Source: Thuidium tamariscinum (taxonomy: Eukaryota > Streptophyta > Bryopsida > Hypnales > Thuidiaceae). From it: a stretch of DNA of 64,000 nucleotides. Positions 53,719-64,000 of the stretch are shown here, piece after piece; position 1 is the first letter of the stretch, and every line of letters begins with the position of its first letter. The notes under the pieces were generated by a model that searched no databases, was not told the DNA's origin, and saw only the letters and a program-made list of their open reading frames with translations. The translations under genes were made by a program, and so were the position numbers. The stretch spans positions 18,494,501-18,558,500 of the forward strand of contig OX344754.2 of the NCBI GenBank assembly GCA_947034885.2. The letters run 5' to 3'.

Positions 53719-56700
53719 AACTAAAAAATAATGTCTTCTAATCAAAAAGTCAAACCTATTTTATTGCTTAATCTAAGAAAGTAGAATACCCTTGAAACAA
53801 AAGTACATACTAGATTCTTCAATGGACCAACAACAAACATTAAAAAGATGCAATAAAGATCAAGGTGCATTAAAGAACCTTGGCAAGTAGTTCCTTCTTT
53901 GTAGTCGACAAACTTTTTTAAATGCCTCCCCTTCTTTGCAAATGACTTTTTCTTGATTAACAATGTATTGAAAAAAGCTACAAATTTTATTTTAGGAAAT
54001 ACTTCACCATGGACTCCCGTTTCTCAATGGATGGAATTGGTGAATTGTAACAAAGTGTCAAATTGTAGCATTCTTTTAAATGAATGGATGTATTTTAGAT
54101 GAAAAAACTATTTCAATTTAATTTCATCCATGGTCATAAGGATAATTTATTGCATCATGAGAGATTCAAAGTAAATGAACTATGAAGTCCCTCTTTCACC
54201 ACTACTCTTTTCAAGAATTCATAGCCAAATGCATCTAGGAACTTATCAATGGCTATACACTTGCTCCACTATTATAGTGAGAGGTATAAATCTTCAATAT
54301 CTACAATCATTTCCAAGTTCTACTCATTCCTTCAAGGTAACTACCATTCCTTCATAGAACCAAATTTTTGCACAATTTACCAATCATCACACATTGTTCA
54401 TCTAAGTGAGAGGAGTATTGTATTTGGCATATATTCACTAATGAAAAAGTATTGGCCCTCTATTAATAATCTTTTTAGGACAATACAAAAGAAATGATTC
54501 TAACTCAAGTATCACCTTTGGAGCACCTATACAATTGCAAACAAAGCCTTATTATACACCACTTAATTTAATTGCAATACAAAAGTTAAATACAAGACTT
54601 AACAAAAGAGCCTTCCACACTTATAAGATGTAGAAGTCACCTACACAACATTCCAAAATGATATATTAAGATGTACTAAAATGCTTGTTCATTTGCTACC
54701 CAAATCAAACCAAATCTAAATTAGTATGGCCAATGGGTATGACACTTAGTCCCACACTTCAATTCAATAAGGTAAGATAATATTGATCATATAAAAATAA
54801 ATTTACTTTGTATATTTACTAGTGAAGAAGGAATTTTTTTTCTAAATGAATGAATAATTTAACTTCAAAACAATATCATTTATGATTATTGCTCTTAAAA
54901 AAACATATAACTTAGCTTTATTATCTTTTCTAAAGAATAAAATTTGATTTGACTTTTTGATGTATTGTTACTAAGGTTTCTTATACTTCAATGGGCTTTT
55001 TAAAATAATTTATTAGCTTCTTCTAAACCATTTTTAAGAGTTTAATTATAAAATCTAGCATATTTTTACAATAACAATAAGCAATATGACCCATTTTAAT
55101 GCATGTAGTAATTCATCAACTTTCCACTCTTTATAAGATATAGTGAATTTAAAAATCAAATATATATTACTTTATCATTTTTTATTTCTATTATTACATG
55201 GAGTATTTTTAAATTTTTCGTTTTTAAAATTTTAAAATCACAAAAAATATATTTTAATAGAATTTAATATAATATTTTAGAATCTTTTTTTTTCTCAATT
55301 TAATTAATTGATGAGTGTTTACTACTTGTTGAATAAAAATTTTCAAGGACTTTAATTTCAATGAATACCTATGACAATTTAATATTTCTTAAAAAATAAA
55401 AAATAAAAAATAATATTCAAAATATTTCACTTTTAAAATAAATGACTATCATATTGCATAAACATGAAAAAACTAAATTAAATTTCATTGTATTGATCAC
55501 CCACATTAGAAAAGAATTCTTCTAATCAATTAATTTAATATAATTTTTTCTTTCAAACATTAGAATTTGAAGTTGTAGATATTGCAGAAACCAACTAAAT
55601 TTATTGATAATCTCAAAATTTATTCAAGATATAAGATACAAGGTTCTAAAAAAAACTCAAGTTTTAAATTGGACCACCTCCTTAAATGGACATGATTTGT
55701 ACATGTTTCTCTTTTGTAGCCTTCAACAATGTACAAAACACGTACATTTTGGACGTAGGCAATTTTAGAATCCTATAGCATTTCAACTTAAAAATTTCAT
55801 AACTAATTTTACAAAGCTCAAAAAAAAATGATAGATGCCAATTCCACTTGTCTTCCAAGAAAAATTTGCTGAAAAATATTCCAAGATGTTTCACCTCCTC
55901 AAAATTTAGTTGCAACCCTTAACCCTTGAATGGCCCTCGGGTTGTGAGCAACGGAACCGTATCCAGCAAATATGGTCAGAGAGGATTTTCAAGAATTGCA
56001 TAATTGGCATGAATTCAATCTTCCAACCATTCCGATTTACTTCTTTATCAAGTGGAGGTTACTCCCAAATTTTTGGGAGATCTGAGATTCCTACATTGCC
56101 GAGATTTTTTACAAAATGACATGCCTCCAACGACATCCTGTCTGTGACGGCATTCTCATATTTTCTGAGAAATTTCACCCCAAGTGATACAAAGATTGCT
56201 CCGGTGGGTGGCCTCATAATGGTGAACGCAACTCTCACCAAAAATTTCAAGGCAAAATTCCAAGCAGCGCGTCCATTACAAGTCTCACCAAACTGTTTGC
56301 AAATTGCAACCGAAGTTAGGTCACCTGGAGATGCATCGGGCAAACTTCAAATACGCCTACCTGTGGCGTTCTCATTGGAAAACAGATGTTGTACGATGGC
56401 GGGTCACCACGACATGTTGGCGATACATGAGGTGCTTGGTATGGCAGGAGAGTAATTGATTTTTGCTGGAAATCCCCGTCTGCGGCTTCGAGCTTGTGGG
56501 ACACCCTAAACCGCTTGCAACCAAAGCATTGCGTGATTTGGATACAGACGGGTTTGAAACCGCAAGCAAATGCACATCATATAGAGAAGAGTTTGAACGG
56601 CACAGGTTTAGGGATTCATAATATTGAGAGCAAATTCTGACTGCAATCAGAATTGAATCCACCTCGCTTCACATCTATGTGACGCTACTTGCCGCACCCT

Positions 56701-57486
56701 AGAACAACTCTCACGATTGCACGCGTAACTCTATACATCTCTATCCCGCATCAACCCTACAAAACAAAATGGTTTCAAACAACTAACTGCCTCATTCAAA
56801 TTCCGTGACTAGAGTGGAAATGAGAAGGTCAAAATTGCATGAGAGATCACATAAGGGAACCCTCTACTGCACACTAGAAAAGATAGAGAACTACGATAGC
56901 CCCCTCCCTACACATCAAAAACTCATTCGTCTACCTATAGTCACGCTCTGAAGGGTCTCCACACGATCCACCGTGCTCCAAAGGGATCCTTCGACAACCC
57001 CCTTCAACACGAACCTTGCGGCCTGCCATAAGAACACTGACACACGCGTACGTGGAACCAAATTCCCGACACCCAGATCTCAAGATCCAACTACGCAATC
57101 CACCTCCGTGGTATTGTACAGAAGTACTGGCAAGAAAGTGAAGTTGCTTCAATGAATTGAGGACACAACCCCAAGAGTATGAAACTTACGAGGCAAGAGT
57201 ACGCTCCCAGATGCCGACTGAGGTAGCGTCAATGCAGCGAGTAATATTTAAAGCAGGAACAACGAGAGCGTGAACATGCACGTAGAGATGTTCGGACGAT
57301 GTAGCTTCGGAGGCGCAAAAGCTTGATAAAGATCTCTAAGGGAGAAACACCCAGATACTGACGAGTAGGATAAATGCAGAGTTCAACAGAGGACAGAGCA
57401 CCATAGCCTGTGGGGTTTTTTTTGACACAAATGAAACGGGGTATCATTGCCGCCATAGCCAGAATGAAGGAGCCAGGGACAAGGGA
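53719..57486. other. Mixed interval: AT-rich DNA and a more GC-balanced block at 55.9-57.4 kb
   Basis: 53.7-55.9 kb is AT-rich with no recognisable gene. 55.91-57.40 kb has balanced composition and overlapping short ORFs on both strands (56059-56343 -, 56144-56455 +, 56372-56662 -, 56931-57152 -). None has a recognisable domain. It may be the 5' end of a gene or part of a repeat. Confidence 0.35.
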
Positions 57487-58117
57487 TTAACCCTTAAACG
57501 ACGTTGAAGCCATTTTGTGGTTGATGAACATGAGAGAATCTTTCTATGCAGGACTGAATAGCAATTATTCATCCTCGGAATTAGGGGCGGAAAAGGAAGA
57601 TCTTCTATAGTGCTTTGACTTCCAATGAGTGCATTTAAAATTTTTTGAACCAATGAATCCCACGGTATCAAAATTTCTCATTTTCACGGCCACCGGCTAG
57701 TCATTTAGGAGTCATATGCTTATAGAATTGTAGTTGTGGCTAAGTCTTGACCATGATGATGTAGTCCATATATAGGACCTGCTTGCGTGCAAGACCAGCC
57801 TCTCATACGAAGAAAACTATTCTACGAAACCTTTGTGAGCCGTTTCTAATGCTCAAAATCCGCGTTGTGGAAATGCATGGCTAGATTTTGAATCCCTAAA
57901 CGGCGAGCTAGTGGTTATGGAAATCATAAATTTTGATACTGTGGGAATCATTGGTTCCAAGAAAATCAAAAGCTCTCGTTGGAAGTCAGAGCACAATGGA
58001 AGATCTTCCCTTTCTACCCCTAATTCCAAGGATGAATAACTGCATTTTTGTCTTTTACAGAAAGATTATGTCTTGTTCATCAACTAGAATATGGCATGTG
58101 CGTTGTTTAGGGGTTAA
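57487..58117. mobile_element. TTAA-flanked element with long imperfect inverted repeats (631 bp)
   Basis: Arms of about 200 bp (57487-57690 and 57915-58117) are imperfect reverse complements. Landmarks are GTTGATGAACA, TTATTCATCCT(C/T)GGAATTAGGGG, GAAGATCTTC and CAATGA(A/T)TCCCAC. The ends are TTAACCCTTAAACGACG and its partner CGTTGTTTAGGGGTTAA. The loop is about 225 bp. Both arms can be read as similar short peptides, an effect of the inverted repeat and not evidence of genes. Confidence 0.65.
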
Positions 58118-58124
58118 AGTTTTT

Positions 58125-58351
58125 TAACCTTGAAAGGATGCGAGGGTCCTGTGAAATTTATGATTTCTAAAACCGTGGGAATCATTAATAATAAAACATT
58201 TTTAAAAATTCATTTGAAGTCAAAGAACTATAGAAGATCTCTACTTCACACTCCTAAAATTGAGGTTGAATGATTGCATTTCTATCCTACATGCAAGAAT
58301 TCCTTGGCATCCATTGGACTTTTCAAATCCATTGTAGTGTTCCAGGGTTAA
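58125..58351 (+). repeat. Direct partial copy of the right arm of the preceding element
   Basis: It starts near ACCGTGGGAATCATT, runs through GAAGTCAAAG, AGAAGATCTCTACTTC and GAATGATTGCATTT, and ends CCAGGGTTAA, parallel to 57915-58117. The DNA after it (GTTTTTGACACAAATGA) recurs before the left arm near 57415, so the repeat unit extends beyond the arms. Confidence 0.55.
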
Positions 58352-59217
58352 AGTTTTTGACACAAATGAGATGGAGATGGCTAGATTCCAGAATCCCAAA
58401 GGATGGGTCGCACGTTAGTACCATGACTATCATCAATGAGCTTACAATGGCTCTCATAAGTTTTTGAATACTTCAAAAAAATTTCATATCTAATTCAAGA
58501 AGTAGAATTTTTCAACAATAATTCGACAAGTTGAAGTTTATGTCTTACACTTGCTTCAAATGATTTTCCAAAATTTTAAAGACAATTTCTGAAATTGTTC
58601 ATAATTCTATGAAACTAATTGGTGAAAAAATACTTTTAATATAAGCAAATTTTTTGAAGGAAAGTGGCATAAGAATTCTTTTTGAAATTTTTTGTTAAAA
58701 ATTCCTCAAACTTTAAAATTTTATTGAGTGAAATGTAAATGACTAAAGTATGACTTAAATTTTTTACAATTCTTAGAAATCACTCCAAAAGTCTCAAAAC
58801 AATCATAAAAAAATATGAAAAAAATATGAAATGTTTAGAGAAAAACAAGATTTTTTGATAATTCATTTTTATAGTAGTGTTGGACCTTATTGTAAGATTG
58901 ATTTGAAGTCATTTTTTGATGTCTATAGAACAAACTAGTGTGCCATTTTTCTATAGTTAGGTGGAGTTTTTATCTTATTCAATTAGCCATTAGTGACCCT
59001 AATTTTTAATTTTTAGTTTTTTTTTTTACCTTTTGTAATGCCTACAAAAATTGAGGTCTCTATATTGCACCATGTTGCCCATTCTAGTTCTTCCTAAAAT
59101 GAATACAATGCACTCTTTCTAACTCTGTAAAAGTTGAGTCCGTTTTTATTGTCATTTGATTTTTCCTTTCAATTTTTTTTCAATCCTTAAACTTTGAGGT
59201 AAATATTTTATGTATGA

Positions 59218-59640
59218 TGGATGTATAGAATAGAAGTGCAACTCTTTATCCTTGGAATTTTGAGTGGAAAGGAGGGATCTACTACAATAGTTTGGCTTTT
59301 AATGAATATTTTTGGATTTTTTTCAATTGTTGATTCCTACAATATCAAACTAAATGATTTCCATGGTGACCACTCCATCTTTAATCCTTAAAGGATGGAT
59401 TGATGACCATAGTAATCATCTAGTGTGATATAATTGTGGAAATCAACAATTGAAAAAAATCCCAAAGCATTCATTAGAAGCCAAACTATTGTAGAAGATC
59501 TCTACTTTTGATACAAAATTCTGAGCATGAATGGTTGCACTTTTGCTCTACACAAAAAGATACTCATTTATCCATTAGACACTGTCTAAACGTCTATGTT
59601 GCCATTCATAGGTTAGAGGGTGAACCCTTAAGTGTTCTAA
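59218..59640. mobile_element. Another inverted-repeat copy of the same fold-back family
   Basis: Arms at about 59218-59365 and 59430-59560 are imperfect reverse complements sharing AGATCTCTACTT, CCAAACTATTGTAG, TGGTTGCACTTTTG and ATTGTTGATT-like strings with the 57.5-58.1 kb copy. The ends are too diverged to place exactly. Confidence 0.5.
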
Positions 59641-60668
59641 TGTCCAATTTCTTGACAATGTATAGATTGAAATTCTTGTTTTTATCTCATTACAACTTCG
59701 ATGAAAGTCATCTAAATTTTTAGAGATACTTTAAGAAATTGTTGTCCTATACAAGGGTTGGGATTTGGTGTTACTAGAGCACATATTTTTCTAAAATGAT
59801 AAATGTGGAAGTTTGTCAAGTAGTTGACCAAGCCAAATTTGCATTGACTCTAGTTCAAACTTGGAATTGCAAAAATGAGGTTATAGAATGAAAGATTGTA
59901 AAAATTCCAAAAAAATCGCCATCTAAAGAGAACCTCATTTCAAATCCATTCCAACAAAATTTACCCAAAAAAGGACAATATTTTGCTAGTAATTGGATTT
60001 AGAAGGACTTTAGAATACTTCCTTTCAAAATTTATAGAAAACTATTGGTGATAGCAATGGCAAACTTAACCATATGGAGAGAATCTAAAACTCAAATCTA
60101 CAACTTTTATTTGCATCTCAATTCCAAAATATTCTTCAAAATAGAATTTTTTGATGATTTTTCCCAAATTGTCAGTTCTGGATATGAGTCTTGACGCTGA
60201 AGAGTTAGGGTTGATTGAACCCTAGAGAATCAAGAATCTCAAATAAGTCAATAAAGACTTTCCTTTGTCCAATTCTATTTAACAAAAATCAAACGGATCT
60301 TTACTGATGCTAGAAATGTAAATTTGTCTCAATGTAAGCTATATTTTTCAAGATATGATAAATCAAATTGGGAATTTTGAATTACCAGTCCTTGGTAATC
60401 ATAAAGGGTAGCAAGTGATGATGATAGTTTGAGATCAAGCGCATGTTAATAGTGTTGAAATGCTTATATTTATTGTGCAACAGCAGATTATGATAATTTA
60501 TTTGGATCGGTGACAAGAATGCCTCAACGACCTTAATTCTCTGTTTCTGTTCTCTACGAATGTGTTTTGATTCGGTGAAAATTTAACATGGGATTGCACT
60601 CATGTCTGGAGTTGGAATTGTGCGAGGCAGGATGTTATTCGTGGTGCAATTGACAAGACTTGTAGGAG

Positions 60669-60817
60669 GTGTTGGAATCCAGGCACCCCAAACGGATGAG
60701 GAGAGGCGAAGATTTCATTCGAAATCACAAAATTACTCTCCACGCACGAAGCCCTCCCAGCTCCAGAAACCCAGAATTGGAGGAAGAGTTGTCGTTACTG
60801 AGAGGCACCTTACGAAG
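60669..60817 (+). CDS. Exon 1 (partial) of a three-exon gene for a small membrane protein
   Basis: The frame reads 'RRGEDFIRNHKITLHARSPP' and 'ELEEELSLLRGTLR', ending at donor AAG|GTCAGT (60817/60818). The phase matches exon 2 exactly. The N-terminus is unclear: an ATG at 60602 lies in another frame, and TAG precedes 60669 in this one, so either a frameshift has occurred or an upstream exon supplies the start. The Ser/Arg/Lys-rich, acid-poor first part could be a plastid transit peptide; this is inference. Confidence 0.55.
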
Positions 60818-61252
60818 GTCAGTATTGCAACTCTCTCATCTGCATTCAGGTGCTTGAAAAATAAGATGTTTGTAGCCAAATACGTTGTCGGTTAGCAAGT
60901 CTTAAGGGACTAAGACTACCTTGATTAGTGCCATGACTAATGACGACCGCTCATTCGCTTCAAATGTGGAGGGCATTTGCATGTTCAAATTGTTCTTTAA
61001 TCATTGCGGCTTCATGAATTGAACGTCGATATATAATTCTGAAATTGGCATGTAGAGGGTTTTTTTAAGGATTTCTTGGAAGGAGGATTTCAAAATGCCT
61101 CCGACAGGACTGAGTGCGTGCTTTTATGTATTTCTTTTGTTGCCTGGTATATTCTTTTCATAGGAGAGTCCATTTTGAAACAAGGGGTGTTGGAGAGGTT
61201 TTGAGTCTGTTACGCTGAGATTTGAAGCAACGTTGGGGTGCTTGTTTCCCAG
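60818..61252 (+). other. Predicted intron 1 (435 bp)
   Basis: GTCAGT to TTCCCAG, T-rich before the acceptor. Phase 2 at both sides. Confidence 0.5.
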
Positions 61253-61395
61253 GGATTTGAATATGGAAGCGGATGTTGGTTTCCCTCCATCACGTGATGA
61301 TTTTTCAGCCACATATGAGGAGGACCATGAGGAGGATGACATGCAGAAACCTTGACTCGATATATGGAGAGGAATCAACCGATACATTCTTGCAG
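61253..61395 (+). pseudogene. Exon 2 of the membrane-protein gene, with an in-frame TGA
   Basis: The acceptor TTGTTTCCCAG precedes 61253. The exon encodes an acidic stretch ('FSATYEEDHEEDDMQKP'), then TGA at 61353-61355, then 'LDIWRGINRYILA', and ends at donor GCAG|GTACTG. Phases fit both neighbours. The TGA would be explained by one C-to-T change from CGA (Arg), the usual decay at methylated CpG. Either the gene is dead or this allele is truncated before its membrane segment. Confidence 0.55.
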
Positions 61396-62452
61396 GTACT
61401 GAGGTATCCTTGATTGTGGACTCTCACAATTTGACGGATTTGACTGGACTCTGGTGACTCTGGTGACTGAACGAGACTTACTAGTGCAATGTCATCTCAT
61501 TTTTCAGTTCTTGGTGCCTGGAAGAGGGTGATTGCAAGAATGACTTTACGGTTCTGTCTCAAAATGGCCTTAGTACTGCAGTACTGTGACTTTTGGAATA
61601 AACTTTCTTTTAATGAAATAAAATATGGATACTCTTAAGAACACTCTAAATAGTATGTGGATGAAAGTTCTAACTTAGAAAATTTTATCTTTAAAAGTTA
61701 TGCTCTCTCAAAGAGTGATGAAAAATACAAGAAAATAGGTAGTTTGGAATTTAATTTTTTTTAAATAGTAAAAAAATTCAAAAAAATTAACAAAAAAAAC
61801 CCATTTTTTAAAACTTAAAGTTGCATCTTCTTGCCAATTTCCATATTCAAAAAAATTATGTTGTGTTCTCTACAAGTGTACCATGGTAGTGCACTTTGAG
61901 CACATGTGGAAGGTGAATACTTTACTATTTTTAGAAAATCTCTTCCCAAGCTTGTGTAACTATAGTAGAAGTCCTTGTATCCCAATTTTCACCTTCAAAT
62001 TTAAAATTTAGGGTTGGAAATAGTACTAAAACCCCTCAAAATGGTCAAGGTAGACATCCAATTGGGGTCAGTTTAAAAATAGTAAACTAATTTTAAAAAG
62101 TTTCAAAAAATTACCAGATGTCAAGAACTTTAGTGTGTACCTCTGGTCCAAATTCACGGCAAACAAAGTCATAATGCAAAAGTTATGAGCAAAAAACCAC
62201 CTCTCCAAAGCCTAGGGGACAACAAATAGGACAAGTCATTTTTGCAATCACCCAAGATCCCATTTTTGCATGATGAGTATGGACTTACTCTGTTTCTCAC
62301 ATGTGCCGACTCTTTTTTGTATTTTGTGCAAATTCCCGAACACTCTGTTAAACATAGAGAACAAGTTTTGCCCAAAATGTATCCATGACTTCTCGGTTTT
62401 GTCTTCGTTAGCTAGAGTACCTAGTGCTCATAGTTGTTGATTTTTGGTGCAG
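61396..62452 (+). other. Predicted intron 2 (1057 bp)
   Basis: GTACTG to GGTGCAG, AT-rich inside. Splits a Gly codon after its first base. Confidence 0.5.
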
Positions 62453-62658
62453 GATTAATTGTTGTAGGGATGGGGGCATGCATCACTGTTGATATAGTCC
62501 TCAACGTGGAGCCCAATAATGTGGCTTCTTGTGAAGTGATAAATCGTCAAACTCCAAATCCAGATGTATGCATTGCCAATGGAATGAGCGCTATGGTGCT
62601 TTTAGAACAACATCTACTTATCTCATTCAATCCGTGTGTACACTCTTTGACTTCTTAG
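62453..62658 (+). CDS. Exon 3 of the membrane-protein gene
   Basis: The acceptor TTTGGTGCAG precedes 62453 and completes a Gly codon begun in exon 2. 'GLIVVGMGACITVDIVLNV' continues the hydrophobic run begun in exon 2 ('YILA'), making one transmembrane helix of about 22 residues that exists only when the exons are joined. It is followed by a Cys-containing segment ('NNVASCEVINRQTPNPDVCI') and 'ISFNPC', with a stop at 62656. The splice-dependent helix and phase-correct junctions argue for a real host gene. I do not recognise the family; a single-pass plastid or endomembrane protein is a guess. Confidence 0.6.
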
Positions 62659-64000
62659 TACTATCTTCTCAAAAGATGCAACCACCCTGGTTTGCATTTA
62701 CCCCCCCCCCCCTCCAAAAATTTATAGATTGTTGATAGTTTTTGAGAAAAATGGTGACCTCCAAAATCATCATTGATTTCTCAAAAAATCACAAGCCATT
62801 AATCTCATGAGATTTAGTTTAAGCCGTCCAAACACGAATATGAATACAGATACAAAATACGGATATAGATAGAAAAATGAATATTGAATATAGATACAAT
62901 ATTGAAATATTGGGTACGGATATGTATATAGTACTAAATACTTGTATAACATTGAATATGTATATTAAATAAGGATATAATACTAGATACGGGATTGAAA
63001 ATCCCATATTGATTGTCAATTACATTGGCTTCCGAAAATTATAAGAGGTAGGTGGAGGAATGGAAATTTAAACATTTTTAGTTTAAAAATTTTAATTTTT
63101 GTTTGTTTCTTTGGGAGGAGGGTTGGGGATTGGAGGTGGTTTGAGTTAATAAAATTTTTAATTTAAAATTATTTTGGGTGGATAGTGAGGCATCATGCCA
63201 TACTATCCACTCAATACATAGGTTACATGTTACTATTTCTCTGAATCACAAATTCATCATATTAGTGTAGGATTTTAAAAAGAAATTAAATTTAGTATCT
63301 TTCAAATGTGTAGTACCACATAATCCTAATTCTTCTAGTATTCTAGAATAAGGGCTATATGACCATAGAATTTGACGATTGTTAATAGTTGTGTATAGCA
63401 AAGCAAATCATAGGATGGTAGAGGTGCTTAATTAGGGATGAGTGATTTTGTTTTGTTTCATAATAACTACACTTAAGGTCTTTGAATGCATTTTTAGAAG
63501 ATTGTATGAATAAGCTACAAATTTTTGAAGTTATAAAAATAGGATCTAAGGTGACCAACCCTAGACTCTCATGAATAGTGAAAGTACACTTTAGGCAAGA
63601 ATTTAGAGTGATTGATCTTAGAAATTAATTGTAATTAGGTCTAGATACCTTAATTGATAGTTACATGTTTGCCACCACTCTTTTTAGCAATTGAATTCTT
63701 GCCTAAACAAAGGAAAAAGGGAAGTTCTAAATTTGTAATGTTGAACTTAAACTACCGGTACACTAGTTTGAAGTATCTACAACTCTTCTAAATGCCTTTC
63801 CCTAAGCTATTCCTTACTGTAGGAAAGTTTTAGACGTAGAACCCTTTACACTATCTAAGTTAACCCTTTAACCTTTGAGGCGGACCTTTTGTGTCTCATG
63901 AATAACAAAAGAATCTTCCCTTGTAAGAGAGAAGTGCAACTATTCATTCTTAATAATAGGGATGAAAAATCTTCTACAATACTTTGAATTTTTGGCTTAT
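62659..64000. other. AT-rich 3' flank with simple repeats
   Basis: It includes a C12 run at about 62701, a degenerate ATACGGATATAGATA-type tract at 62830-62995, and at 63890-64000 another minus-oriented arm of the fold-back family (CAACTATTCATTCTTAATAATAGGG, read as two parts around TTCATTC). No gene seen. Confidence 0.45.

Noticed and set aside
57444-58127. Two similar ORFs (57444-57671 -, 57933-58127 +)
   Set aside because: They are the two arms of an inverted repeat; similarity is structural and neither has coding features.
1-64000. CRISPR arrays, rRNA genes, bacterial operons
   Set aside because: None seen; splice signals, long AT-rich gaps and LTR elements indicate a plant nuclear genome.

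Overview
The window looks like plant nuclear DNA, most likely from a moss or a close relative. The pointers are a kinase/NB-ARC/LRR resistance-gene relic (an arrangement reported from mosses), 24-residue LRRs of the 'LPKEVGNLSSL' type, Ty3-like Gag with CCHC knuckles, a retrotransposon primer-binding site close to the plant tRNA-Asp type, and a plant-style FCP1-like protein with a DLNG motif. The species call is inference. Most of the window is transposable elements and decayed genes.

Layout. 1-7.8 kb (+): an acidic/coiled-coil ORF that may splice to an FCP1-like HAD domain, a 698-codon TE-type ORF with its own TATA box, and a basic Ser/Arg-rich ORF. 8.2-19.77 kb (+): an LTR retroelement copy (element P) truncated at its 5' end, with Gag, aspartic protease, a repeat-rich spacer, a further ORF (ORF3) and a 3.7-kb 3' LTR. 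19.77-35.25 kb (-): a second, diverged copy (element M), with a 3.75-kb 5' LTR, tRNA-Asp-like PBS, a unique 5' ORF (ORF0), Gag, protease and ORF3. A 4.1-kb solo LTR of the same family sits inside its gag, bounded by a perfect 5-bp target duplication (GGGTC). Removing the solo LTR restores the gag frame. I see no reverse transcriptase, RNase H or integrase in either copy.

Element M is inserted in a run of about 21 LRRs (35.25-36.8 kb, -). The LRRs may be the tail of the kinase/NB-ARC pseudogene at 46.85-50.3 kb (-), about 10 kb upstream on the same strand. The rest is AT-rich DNA with a perfectly palindromic 212-bp CACTA-type MITE (51.66 kb), several TTAA-flanked inverted-repeat elements (43.2, 52.8-53.7, 57.5-58.4, 59.2-59.6 kb), and at 60.7-62.7 kb a three-exon gene for a small single-pass membrane protein whose splice phases all fit but which carries one in-frame TGA.

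The best candidate for something undescribed is the long-LTR, Gag-protease-only retroelement family with two extra ORFs. ORF3 and a reiterated TAAYGTAAAA motif are kept in the same position in both diverged copies. Most coding regions here carry stops or frame changes, so little of the window is likely to make full-length protein.
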